Source of the DNA: an uncultured Flavonifractor sp.
Lineage (GTDB): Bacteria; Bacillota; Clostridia; Oscillospirales; Oscillospiraceae
Length of the DNA: 51,644 nt
Assembly (NCBI GenBank): GCA_947384055.1
Contig: CANDFO010000009.1
Location: forward strand, 1 to 51,644
Direction of reading: 5' to 3'
Both the position numbers and the translations under genes were made by a program. Below the pieces are notes generated by a model that saw only the letters and a list, made by a program, of their open reading frames with translations, ran no database searches and was not told where the DNA came from. This document shows positions 1 through 7,399 of the stretch, in pieces (position 1 is the stretch's first letter; each line of letters starts with the position of its first letter).

Positions 1-106
1 TTTTTTTCTCCAGATTATCAACTTTAAAAAAAAAATTTTTTTTTTTGGGGGGGTTTTTTTTTTTTTTTTCCCCCGGGGGGGGGGGGGGGGCCCCCCCCCC
101 CCCCCG
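1..106. other. Contig-end homopolymer artefact
   Basis: Runs of A, T, G, T, C, G and C follow one another with almost no other sequence. This is not like any biological repeat in the rest of the window and is most simply read as low-quality assembly at a contig end. No gene is supported here. Confidence 0.85.
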
Positions 107-146
107 CCGCGCTGTGCCGGCTCGCTGTTTCCGGCGCTCCAAAGCC

Positions 147-169
147 CTGCCGGAACATTTTCCGGGCAG
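147..169 (-). terminator. Weak hairpin just after fapA
   Basis: A stem of about nine base pairs with one bulged G lies a few bases past the fapA stop codon. On the minus strand it is followed only by GGCTTTGG, so the U-run is poor. It may terminate fapA, but the signal is weak. Confidence 0.35.
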
Positions 170-174
170 CAGGC

Positions 175-1896
175 TCAGGTCAGACAGATTTCCCCGTTAA
201 CCAGCGTGGCGGTGCAGGGGAAGATGGTCTGCTCAAATCGGTAAGCCACCTCGTTGATGGTCAAAACCGTTCCGGCATAGACGGTATCGCACACCATGCG
301 GTGGCCGGAAGCCGCAGTCATCCGGGCCGCCTTTTTTTCCTCCCGGTCCAATTCCTCCAGCTTTTTCCGGTTGATGGTCAGCTGCATCCGCATTTTGCCC
401 ATGCGGTTGTGCTTATCCGGGCTTTCCGGCTCGTGCTTGGCGGCCTCCAGCTCTATCTCCAGTGTCGCAATCTCCCGGTTGAGCATATCGTAATCGTACT
501 CCCGGCAGGGCTGGCCGCCCAGCACCACGCCGGTATAGCACTCCGAACGGGAGCCGATGACCCCGGCGCTGACCTCCCGGGCCGCCCGAATCCGCCCGCC
601 CATAATCGTCATCCGCCCGGACCGCACCACCACGCCGCCGCCGCTGTACACCTCGCAGTTGATCAGGCAGTCCGTCTGAAGGGTCTCTTTCACATAAATA
701 CAGCTGTTTTCCACATACTTGGCAAACACATTCCGGCCGGAGCGGATAATCGCCTGATTGTCCCCCTGGATACCCTTTCCCACCACCAGGTCGCCGCCCG
801 CCTCTATCTTGCACGCCTCCACCACACCGTCTATAGTCACAGAGCCCATGGCCCGCACGGAAAAGCCGCTGCAAACGTCTCCATGAATGCAGATATCTCC
901 CAAAAAGTTCAGATTTCCGGTGGAATAGTCCACATTTCCGGAGATTTCCAGCAGAGGCTTGATCTGAAAGGTTCGGCCGTCAAACTCCACGTGGCCGGCA
1001 ATGGAGGCCACCAGCGCGCTGCCGTCCTCAGAGACTTCTGTATTGCGCCCCTTGGGAACTACGGCGGGTGCGCCGTCCCTGGCGGGGATGGGCTGGTCCT
1101 GGACCGTCCGGCCCGGCTGCCCCTGGGTGGGCTGAATAATCTTGCAGATCGCATCCCCCTGGGCCGCATTGTGGACAAAGTCCAGATTCATATAGTCCAC
1201 CCGGTTATGCTCATCCACAATCAGCTTGCGCTCCTGGTCCCGGGAAAAGAGGTCCTCAATGGCCCCGTCCGTGCCGGGCACGGACGCCTCCCCCCGGGCG
1301 GCGGGAAACAGGTGGAAATAGCGCAGGGGGTCCTGGGGCAGGCGGTCCAGCAGCGCCTGGTCCACCCCGAACGTCACCCGCTTTCCCTCCAGAGCCGACG
1401 TGAGCATCTCCCGGTTCAGCTCCCGGCCCTGACCCGAGGGCGGATAGACCAGCAGCCAGGCGGTGAGCCCGTCTCCCGACACGAATACCGCCGCCTGCGC
1501 GTCCAGGTCGGGGGGAAGCTCCTCCTCCGGCTTATCCGTTTTCCCGGCGGCCTTCGGGGGGCGCAGACTCTTCAGACGCGTATTGGCGGAGGTGTTTACC
1601 GCCGTCTGCAGGCGGGAGAGCTCCCGTCCTGCCTCCGGTTCGGGGAGCGGGGCTCCCGTCCACTCCGGCCCCTCCAGGCAGAGTTCCGGCTGGGGACACC
1701 CCGCCCCTTTCTCGCAGTAGTTCCGCCAGAGCTGGAGGAGCGCATGGTCCGTAGGCAGCGCAAGGGTATGCAGAGCAGCGGGTGGGGCCTGAACCGGCTG
1801 GGACTGGACTGCCTGGGGCTGAGCTTCCGTCTCCTCTGCCGCTGTCTGGGGCTTTTTTTTGGACAACCAGTCCATAATCAATGTTTTGAGCTCCAC
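175..1896 (-). CDS. fapA: FapA/DUF342-family flagellar assembly protein A
   Basis: The protein (573 aa) matches the FapA (DUF342) family: a variable N-terminal half, then the long right-handed beta-helix region rich in G-D-V/I-x-G turns (for example GNLNFLGDICIHGDV and GGRIRAAREVSAGVIGS), then a coiled-coil C-terminus. Family members are cytoplasmic polymer- or nucleotide-binding proteins often found with flagellar or cell-surface genes; the exact role is unclear. I chose the GTG at 1896 because AGGAGG lies eight bases before it; a GTG nine bases further upstream would overlap the ribosome-binding site. A promoter lies at 1963-1992, so it is probably transcribed separately from the dehydratase-type genes upstream. 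Family assignment is firm, function tentative. Confidence 0.85.
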   Translation of the reverse strand: MELKTLIMDWLSKKKPQTAAEETEAQPQAVQSQPVQAPPAALHTLALPTDHALLQLWRNYCEKGAGCPQPELCLEGPEWTGAPLPEPEAGRELSRLQTAVNTSANTRLKSLRPPKAAGKTDKPEEELPPDLDAQAAVFVSGDGLTAWLLVYPPSGQGRELNREMLTSALEGKRVTFGVDQALLDRLPQDPLRYFHLFPAARGEASVPGTDGAIEDLFSRDQERKLIVDEHNRVDYMNLDFVHNAAQGDAICKIIQPTQGQPGRTVQDQPIPARDGAPAVVPKGRNTEVSEDGSALVASIAGHVEFDGRTFQIKPLLEISGNVDYSTGNLNFLGDICIHGDVCSGFSVRAMGSVTIDGVVEACKIEAGGDLVVGKGIQGDNQAIIRSGRNVFAKYVENSCIYVKETLQTDCLINCEVYSGGGVVVRSGRMTIMGGRIRAAREVSAGVIGSRSECYTGVVLGGQPCREYDYDMLNREIATLEIELEAAKHEPESPDKHNRMGKMRMQLTINRKKLEELDREEKKAARMTAASGHRMVCDTVYAGTVLTINEVAYRFEQTIFPCTATLVNGEICLT

Positions 1897-2075
1897 GCTG
1901 CGCACCTCCTGCTATATAGCCCGCTCGCCGGGCCATCCGTATGGCCTCCACCTCTTTTTTCCATTATACACGACTCCGCCTGTGAATGGCAAGCATATTT
2001 TTGGCAAACTGTACAGTATCTTTTGCCAGCTTGAATAGACAGCGATTCCCGGCTTCCGCATCCGGGGCAAGTCAC
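1878..2075 (-). CDS. Possible 65-aa zinc-ribbon mini-protein
   Basis: A GTG at 2075 overlaps the TGA of the activase gene by four bases (GTGA), a classic coupled arrangement. The predicted peptide starts MTCPGCGS and continues to YCTVCQKYA, giving two CxxC knuckles like a zinc ribbon; the rest is not recognisable. Against it: no clear ribosome-binding site, overlap with the first 19 bases of fapA, and the fapA promoter lying inside it. It could be chance in a GC-rich frame. I do not assign a function. Confidence 0.3.
   Translation of the reverse strand: MTCPGCGSRESLSIQAGKRYCTVCQKYACHSQAESCIMEKRGGGHTDGPASGLYSRRCAAWSSKH
1963..1992 (-). promoter_or_regulatory. Promoter for fapA
   Basis: On the minus strand TTGCCA (1987-1992) is followed after 18 bases by a perfect TATAAT (1963-1968). 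The start of transcription would be near 1956, giving a leader of about 60 bases to the GTG at 1896. Confidence 0.65.
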
Positions 2076-3046
2076 CCCTTTGCGGTCTTGGGGCTGTCGT
2101 GGATTTTCGCTCCCCGCTCGCAGCGGTTTCCCCAGGAATCAATCAGCTCCTCCCCCCGGTATACGCAGATAATCTCACAGTGGTTGGGGCACCCGTCACA
2201 GCCGGCCTCCCGGGTGCGGAAGGCCGTACGCTCCACGGAAAAGTCGAATTCCCGCCGCCCGCTGCCCTTCCTGGCCAGAATCGCCGCCCCCAGCGCCCCC
2301 ATCAGGTGCCCGTTGGGGTCAACAATCACTTCACAGCCCAGCGTCCGCTCAAAAGCCGCCACCACCCCCCGGTTTTTGCTGACGCCTCCCTGGAACACCA
2401 CGGGAGAGACAATCTTCTTTCCCTTGCCCACATTGTTGAGGTAGTTGGCGGCCACCGCGTTGCACACCCCAGCGATGATGTCCTCCCTGGGATGGCCCAT
2501 CTGAATCTTGTGGACCAGGTCCGACTCGGCAAAAACGGTGCACCGGGCGGCAATAGGGGTGGGATGGGCGGAGCGCAGGGCATACTCTCCCATCTCCTCC
2601 ACCTCGATTCCCAGGCGCTTGGCCTGGCTGGAGAGGAACGCCCCCGTCCCCGCCGCGCAGAGGGTATTCATGGCGTAATCCACCGCCACGCCGTTCTCCA
2701 CCAGGATGATCTTGGAGTCCTGCCCCCCAATCTCCAGTATGGTGCGGACCTCCGGATAAAAGGCAGTAGTGCCCACCGCATGGGCCGTAATTTCATTTTT
2801 TACCATGGTGGCCCCCAGGATGGTCCCCACCAGCTTTCGGGCGCTGCCGGTGACGCCGGTGGCCACAATCTGCCAGCGCACCTTGTCAAACTGTCCCTCC
2901 AGCAGTCGGACCAGCTCTTTCACCGCGCCGATGGGGTCTCCCTGGGTCCAGATGTATTGACTGGCCAGAAGGCGATTCTTCGGGTCGATGATGACGCCCT
3001 TCGTGGAAATGGACCCCACGTCTACGCCCAGATACGCGTGTTCCAA
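2072..3046 (-). CDS. Acyl-CoA dehydratase activase (BcrA/BadF/HgdC-type ATPase)
   Basis: This 324-aa protein belongs to the ASKHA-fold activases that use ATP to push one low-potential electron from a [4Fe-4S] cluster into a 2-hydroxyacyl-CoA dehydratase or related enzyme. Seen: GVDVGSISTKG (phosphate 1), LEIGGQDSKI (phosphate 2), GGVSKNRG (adenosine motif), and the two cluster cysteines in NTLCAAGTGAF (C130) and ARCTVFAESD (C169). HgdC-type activases are about 260 aa; here a C-terminal tail of ~50 residues adds five cysteines (CDGCPNHC and beyond) that might bind a second cluster. It is last in a three-gene operon, one base after the dehydratase-type gene. The true substrate is unknown. Confidence 0.88.
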   Translation of the reverse strand: MEHAYLGVDVGSISTKGVIIDPKNRLLASQYIWTQGDPIGAVKELVRLLEGQFDKVRWQIVATGVTGSARKLVGTILGATMVKNEITAHAVGTTAFYPEVRTILEIGGQDSKIILVENGVAVDYAMNTLCAAGTGAFLSSQAKRLGIEVEEMGEYALRSAHPTPIAARCTVFAESDLVHKIQMGHPREDIIAGVCNAVAANYLNNVGKGKKIVSPVVFQGGVSKNRGVVAAFERTLGCEVIVDPNGHLMGALGAAILARKGSGRREFDFSVERTAFRTREAGCDGCPNHCEIICVYRGEELIDSWGNRCERGAKIHDSPKTAKG

Positions 3047-3047
3047 A

Positions 3048-4124
3048 TCAGAGCACCTTCTTTCTCATGTCCAGCATGTCATAGAACGCCTCCAGCCGGG
3101 TCATAAGGCCCACATCGCTGGTCTGAGCGTCATAGGTCAGATAGAGCACAGGGATTTTATAGTCCCGGCTGATGTTCTGCAGCACCGGCATCACGTCGAT
3201 CTCCGGGGTGCAGCCGGCAGATTTTACGTGGATCAGCCCGTCAAAGCCCCGTTCCGCGCATGTCCTGGCCCACCAGATGTTGGCGGTAGCGGTGGGGCCC
3301 ATCTCATAGGCGCAGAGGTCCTGGATTTTTACGTGCATATTTTTCTGCCCGCTGTAGCGCAGAAACTGGTTGGTCACATTCATCCACCGGTGCACCTCCA
3401 CCCGCATATCCGCCAGTTTCTGCTCCAGCTCCAGGTTGGAGAAGGCGTCCATCGCCGTATAAAACTCACCTGCAATCCCCACCCGCAGCGGGCGCTGAGG
3501 CTTGTCCAGCGGAACGGCCCGGAGCGCCCGCCTGACGCCGCGGTATCCCGCCTCCACCTCGCTCCGGTTCCGGGCGGTATACATGGCGGTTAAAAACTCC
3601 TGATAGGCCCGCCTGTAGTCCCCATCCGTCCCGTCAAAGCCGCAGTTCTGATAATACTCCGCCGTAATCTCGTCCACATATTCCACCATCCGCACCCCCT
3701 CCATAAATTCCGCCAGAAACCGGGCAAAATTTACCTTGGGGTTGATGCGCCGGACGATACGGAGGTACTCCTTCTTTCTTCCCATATCATATTCCGACAG
3801 GTTGATGAAATCAAACTGGTATCCCAAATCCCGCAGGATCTGCTCCAGCAGCTCCCCATAATACCCCAGGCGGCACAGCCCATGGGTCATCAGCAGCGTG
3901 TCCGCACCGGCTTCCAGCGCCTCGATCATGCTGCCCAGCAGCGTCTTGAAGGGTGTGCATACAAAATCCGGGCTGTATTTGGTCCCCAGCTCCATGGTCC
4001 GTTTGGTCAGCGCCGGCGGCATCACATACTTAACCCCCAGCGCCTCCTCCACAATGTAGCGGAACGCGCAGTTATACTCCGCATACCGGGGAAACGACAG
4101 GCTCCTCCCCATAACAGCGGCCAT
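3048..4124 (-). CDS. 2-hydroxyacyl-CoA dehydratase-type protein (HgdB/FldBC-like)
   Basis: The 358-aa sequence resembles the D-component fold of 2-hydroxyacyl-CoA dehydratases, including the HGLCRLGYYGELL region and SAGCTPEIDVMP near the C-terminus. Conserved cysteines at about 19, 56 and 84 could ligate an iron-sulfur cluster. Only one such subunit is present, whereas classic dehydratases need two. That makes an atypical reductase or the split form of the large activase/DUF2229 fusion proteins more likely than a glutaryl- or lactyl-CoA enzyme. Its ATG shares an A with the upstream gene's stop (TAATG), implying translational coupling. Reaction unknown. Confidence 0.8.
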   Translation of the reverse strand: MAAVMGRSLSFPRYAEYNCAFRYIVEEALGVKYVMPPALTKRTMELGTKYSPDFVCTPFKTLLGSMIEALEAGADTLLMTHGLCRLGYYGELLEQILRDLGYQFDFINLSEYDMGRKKEYLRIVRRINPKVNFARFLAEFMEGVRMVEYVDEITAEYYQNCGFDGTDGDYRRAYQEFLTAMYTARNRSEVEAGYRGVRRALRAVPLDKPQRPLRVGIAGEFYTAMDAFSNLELEQKLADMRVEVHRWMNVTNQFLRYSGQKNMHVKIQDLCAYEMGPTATANIWWARTCAERGFDGLIHVKSAGCTPEIDVMPVLQNISRDYKIPVLYLTYDAQTSDVGLMTRLEAFYDMLDMRKKVL

Positions 4125-5053
4125 TACAGCACCCCCTCCTTAAACCGGATGATGTCAATAAAGCTCTCCAGCCGGGTTTCCACCCCCGCCGTTCCGCTCT
4201 GACTGTCCAGCACCAGGTTCAGCAGAGGGATGTCTCTGAGCCGGCGTGTGATCAGCTCGTTTACCATGGCGTCCGGACCGCAGGGAAAGGCGCTGAGCAG
4301 GATCATGCCGTCCACGTCGTCCCGGTGCTGTACAATTCCCCCCAGAATCTCCCGGCTGAGCTCCCACTTGCAGGTGGGGGAGAGTTCCCGGCTCCGCTTC
4401 AGCGCTCCTTCCCGGTCCACCAGGTCCGCCCGGAGGGGGATCACCCCCGCTTCTTTCAGGCATCTGACGACAGTCCCGCCCATATATGGGTCCTCCATCA
4501 CATAGCTGTGGGCCGCAATGAGAATCTTAAGGCCTTCCTTTTTATACAGCTGCTCCTGTGCCTGCACCGCGGCCTTATGCCCGGCCAGCTCCGCTTTTTT
4601 CCCAAGCCTGTAGGCCCGCTTTCCCTCCTTCGCCGGACGGTCCAGACGCCGGGCCAGCTCCAGGAAGGCGGCCTCCTCCTCTTTCTTCATCTGTACATCC
4701 AGGTCGTAGGATAAAAACTCCTGCCCGGCGCTCCGGAAGATGTTCCGAACCAGGTCCGGCAGGGCCTCAAACCGGGTGCACATGCTCCGATGCCGTCCAA
4801 AATTGCTCACCCGGGGAACCAGGATATAGTCACATTTGCCTATCAGCGCCGCCACGTGCCCCAAATAGATTTTCAGCGACAGGCAGGCCTCGTCAATGGC
4901 CAGGGCCGTCCCCCGCTCCAGGATCTCCCGGTCCGTAGGTCCGCTGACCACAGCCTCCACTCCCAGCTCCTGAAAAAAAGTCTGCCAGAGTGTGCCCCAG
5001 CGGTGGTACAGCATGGCCCGGGGGAGCCCAATAACCGCCGTGCCCTTCCCCAT
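4124..5053 (-). CDS. Acyl-CoA dehydratase activase-related protein (DUF2229-like)
   Basis: First gene of the three-gene operon. The N-terminus (VIGLPRAMLYHRWGTLWQTFF) and the region CLSLKIYLGHVAALIGKCDYI followed by a Cys-containing segment fit the DUF2229 family, which usually occurs fused or next to the activase and dehydratase-type domains found downstream. Its biochemical role is not known. I chose the ATG at 5053 because GGGGG sits nine bases upstream and because relatives begin just before the IGxPRA motif. In-frame ATGs at 5062, 5074 and 5089 are alternatives. Confidence 0.75.
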   Translation of the reverse strand: MGKGTAVIGLPRAMLYHRWGTLWQTFFQELGVEAVVSGPTDREILERGTALAIDEACLSLKIYLGHVAALIGKCDYILVPRVSNFGRHRSMCTRFEALPDLVRNIFRSAGQEFLSYDLDVQMKKEEEAAFLELARRLDRPAKEGKRAYRLGKKAELAGHKAAVQAQEQLYKKEGLKILIAAHSYVMEDPYMGGTVVRCLKEAGVIPLRADLVDREGALKRSRELSPTCKWELSREILGGIVQHRDDVDGMILLSAFPCGPDAMVNELITRRLRDIPLLNLVLDSQSGTAGVETRLESFIDIIRFKEGVL

Positions 5054-5133
5054 GCTTGTCATCCCCCATGTCATTAAGCGCCTGCTCATTGCCCTGATAT
5101 GCGGCGCAGAGACGTAGAGCAGGCTTTAAAATA

Positions 5134-5165
5134 GCGGCCGGACGCCCGGCAGGGCATCCAGCCGC
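5134..5165 (-). promoter_or_regulatory. Hairpin at the 5' end of the DUF2229-operon transcript
   Basis: A 14-bp stem with two G-U pairs and a TGCC loop lies directly where the transcript from the promoter at 5172-5177 should start, and on the minus strand it is followed by TATTTT. It may stabilise the mRNA 5' end or act as an attenuator. Confidence 0.5.
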
Positions 5166-5171
5166 TTAGGA

Positions 5172-5177
5172 ATTATA
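5172..5177 (-). promoter_or_regulatory. Extended -10 promoter for the DUF2229-dehydratase-activase operon
   Basis: The minus strand reads TGCTATAAT, a perfect -10 with a TGn extension. No good -35 is seen at 16-18 bases, as is common for extended -10 promoters. It lies about 80-120 bases upstream of the possible start codons. Confidence 0.55.
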
Positions 5178-5234
5178 GCACAACTTCCGAGGAAAAGCTA
5201 TCCTTTTGCACAACCCTTCGCCACTCAGCACTGT

Positions 5235-5285
5235 TTAGAACCTGTATTCACAGCCGTTGAACGCCGTCTGAGCGGTCTTTTTCCG
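5235..5285 (+). repeat. Dispersed intergenic repeat, copy A
   Basis: Starts TTAGAACCTGTATTCA and ends TTTTTCCG. It matches a copy at 14369-14419 (opposite strand, about 41 of 49 aligned positions) and the contig end at 51570. The family looks like a non-coding dispersed repeat or the end of a mobile element. Confidence 0.65.
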
Positions 5286-5381
5286 TAAAGCCGGACCGAA
5301 CGGTCTTACGGGAAAACATGCCCTTTGCAGGGATACGAGGAAACGGAGAGGCTCTCTTTTAAAAACGGTCTCGTCACCCCG

Positions 5382-5540
5382 CTACCCGTAAAATCCTATG
5401 GAACGCTGAGACATGCGTCCCAGCGGCTGATTGCAGTCTCCCTGTTCCTGCGCCCGCAGCCACAGTCCTCTTTCCGGCTGTTCTGCCCGCTGCATATGCT
5501 CCGCTTTGTGCAATATATGGATCCGTTTAAATTCGTTCAC
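5382..5540 (-). CDS. Small ORF, 52 aa, function unknown
   Basis: A perfect AGGAGG (5549-5554) sits eight bases before a GTG at 5540, opening a 52-codon frame that ends in TAG at 5382. The product starts MNEFKRIHILHKAEHMQR and is hydrophilic, with no signal peptide or membrane segment. I do not recognise it. It is divergent from the PucR-type gene and lies between that gene and the dehydratase-type operon, so it could be co-regulated. The strong ribosome-binding site is the main support. It could be a real small protein or the remnant of a longer gene. Confidence 0.45.
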   Translation of the reverse strand: MNEFKRIHILHKAEHMQRAEQPERGLWLRAQEQGDCNQPLGRMSQRSIGFYG

Positions 5541-5583
5541 TGTCAAACCCTCCTGTTCAGCGGCGGCCGCCTGCTGTTTCTGG

Positions 5584-5680
5584 TTACAGTATACAGTCCT
5601 TAGCCGCGCATTTCTATGTTGACAATTTACAGTATTTAAAATATACTTTGTGATAAAAATACAATTAGCTGTATTTACAG
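5584..5680 (+). promoter_or_regulatory. Repeated TTACAG motifs, possible operator
   Basis: TTACAGTAT occurs at 5584-5592 and 5627-5635, and TTTACAG again at 5674-5680 as half of the palindrome CTGTATTTACAG (5669-5680). AGTAT/ATACT arms (5631-5635 and 5643-5647) overlap the spacer and -10 box. The spread around the promoter suggests binding by a regulator, perhaps the PucR-type protein itself. This is inference. Confidence 0.4.
5619..5647 (+). promoter_or_regulatory. Promoter for the PucR-family regulator
   Basis: TTGACA (5619-5624), a 17-base spacer and TATACT (5642-5647) form a near-consensus housekeeping promoter about 40 bases upstream of the start codon. Confidence 0.8.
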
Positions 5681-5687
5681 GAGGGAG

Positions 5688-7271
5688 ATGTCGCGAAATA
5701 TGGAACTCACTGATTTTCCAACTATACGGGAACTGTTGGCGCTGCCGGTATTTGCGGGCAGCAAGGTTTTGGGCGGCGAAGAATCTCTGGACCGTCCCGT
5801 AGGCGGTGTCAGTCTGACCGACATCCCCGATTACTACAACTGGGTCTATCCTCACGAGCTGCTTGTAAGCACCTGCTATGCCATCCGGAATGATTCCGCC
5901 GCGATCGCCTCTCTCATCCCTACCCTCGCTCAAAAAGGACTGTCTGGAGCCTGTATCAAGGCCTCCCGCTTCCTGGGCGCCATGCCGGAAGTCATGGTCG
6001 CGGCGGCAGACAGACTGTCTTTCCCGCTGATTGAGCTGCCCGCGGACGTCCGCTTTGCCGATATTACCAAGGCCATATTTGATGAGCGCCTGCGACGGCA
6101 GACCTCCCTTCTGCGGAGCAGCCTGTCTGTCAATCAGATGTTGATTCAAACCATCACAACCGGGGCTTCTCTGGAACAGATTGTCCAGATGGTCTGCGAG
6201 ATCACCGGCGGGACTGTCCTCCTGGTAGACAGTGTAAACCGCCGTCAGGCCTGCAGTCTTTCCCCTGGAGACGCCCGCTTCCGGAACCTGGATGGGGACG
6301 CGCTGCGGCAGGCTATTCTGGCAGAGGCTGACGTCTATGAAATGGAGCTGGACGGCCACAGCTTTGGGGCCCTCTACTTATGTCAGGCAAGCGGCCGCCC
6401 CCCTGCCGGCAGCGAGATGCTGTCCCAGATTCTCCAGGCCATTCCCCTGGAAATCTCCCGGGAACACTCGGTCCGGGAGCGTGAAGAGGCCAGATTCCTT
6501 GAATTTTTTCTCCACTTGGTCTCCGACCGCATCATAGACGCCGCCTGGGAGCAGAACCGTGCCGACGCTTTCGGCCTTCATCTGGCCGGACAGCACACTC
6601 TTCTGCGCCTTCACATTGAACCGGCGGCAGACATGGGACGGTATGCGGTAATTTTTCAGCGTACTGCATTCTTCCAGACCCTGCGGCAAGCACTGGAGGC
6701 CCTGCCCGCCAGTCTCCATATTATGTCCCAGGGCGGAGACGACCTGATTTTGCTCACTGCTGCTGAACCCGAAGAGCCCCTGACTCTGGAGGGCCTGTCA
6801 AATCTCTTTGAGCAGCTGGGCCGGGACTATCCCGCTTTGGTTCTCTCCGGCGGGTGCAGCCGTTCCCACGCCGGCATTTCCGGGCTGTCTCAGTGCAGCT
6901 GGGAGGCACAGCTTTCCCTAAATACAGCCCGCAGTAAAAGCGGAAGCTGTTTTCTGCGCTTTGACCAGCTAGGCATTCTGCGCCTGCTCTATGCCAACGA
7001 CCCCCATCAGGAAATCAAAACTTTCATCCGGGATGTCTTAAAAAAGCTGGCTCTCCCCGAAACTCCCCACCGCGAAGAACTGCTGGAGACCTTAGCCTGC
7101 TATTTTCGCTGTCTTGGCAATCAGCGCCGCATGGCGCAGGAACTTTATGTCCACTATAATACCGTATCTTACCGGCTGAAAAGCATTCAAAGCCTGCTGG
7201 AGGCGGACCTCAGCGACCCGGGCACGCGCCTGCAGCTGGAACTGGCGCTGTATCTGCAAAGCTCCATATAA
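5688..7271 (+). CDS. PucR-family transcriptional regulator
   Basis: The 527-aa protein has the order typical of PucR regulators: an N-terminal PucR sensor domain (about 10-130, with TIRELLALPVFAGSKVLGG), a degenerate middle region (about 280-400) and a C-terminal helix-turn-helix (about 465-520, NQRRMAQELYVHYNTVSYRLKSIQ). Relatives control purine, amine or amino-acid use, often acting on neighbouring genes. Here the neighbours are the divergent dehydratase-type operon and a small ORF, so those are candidate targets. The start is uncertain: the ATG at 5688 lies only three bases after AGGAGG, and the ATG at 5700 lies 15 bases after it. It is the only plus-strand gene in this part and ends at a strong terminator. 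Confidence 0.85.
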   Translation: MSRNMELTDFPTIRELLALPVFAGSKVLGGEESLDRPVGGVSLTDIPDYYNWVYPHELLVSTCYAIRNDSAAIASLIPTLAQKGLSGACIKASRFLGAMPEVMVAAADRLSFPLIELPADVRFADITKAIFDERLRRQTSLLRSSLSVNQMLIQTITTGASLEQIVQMVCEITGGTVLLVDSVNRRQACSLSPGDARFRNLDGDALRQAILAEADVYEMELDGHSFGALYLCQASGRPPAGSEMLSQILQAIPLEISREHSVREREEARFLEFFLHLVSDRIIDAAWEQNRADAFGLHLAGQHTLLRLHIEPAADMGRYAVIFQRTAFFQTLRQALEALPASLHIMSQGGDDLILLTAAEPEEPLTLEGLSNLFEQLGRDYPALVLSGGCSRSHAGISGLSQCSWEAQLSLNTARSKSGSCFLRFDQLGILRLLYANDPHQEIKTFIRDVLKKLALPETPHREELLETLACYFRCLGNQRRMAQELYVHYNTVSYRLKSIQSLLEADLSDPGTRLQLELALYLQSSI

Positions 7272-7309
7272 AAATTCCCCGGCATCCCAAAAGCCTGCCG
7301 GGGAATTTT
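7271..7309. terminator. Bidirectional intrinsic terminator
   Basis: Perfect 14-bp arms AAAATTCCCCGGCA and its complement flank an 11-base loop, with T-rich tails on both strands. It ends the PucR-type gene on the plus strand and can end the pentapeptide gene on the minus strand. Confidence 0.85.
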
Positions 7310-7399
7310 ACGATTTAGAGTTTCCAGAAATAATGAGAAAAGGAGCCGAGGACGGAACATCCGCCGCCAAGACAGGCACGGGGAGATGATAAACAGACT

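Noticed and set aside
5325..5603. 92-codon plus-strand frame upstream of the PucR-type gene
   Set aside because: No ribosome-binding site, no recognisable motif, and it overlaps the better-supported small minus-strand ORF.
5541..6359. Upstream extension of the small minus-strand ORF through the PucR-type gene
   Set aside because: The frame is open back to 6359, but the PucR-type gene is real and only the final 52 codons have a good ribosome-binding site.
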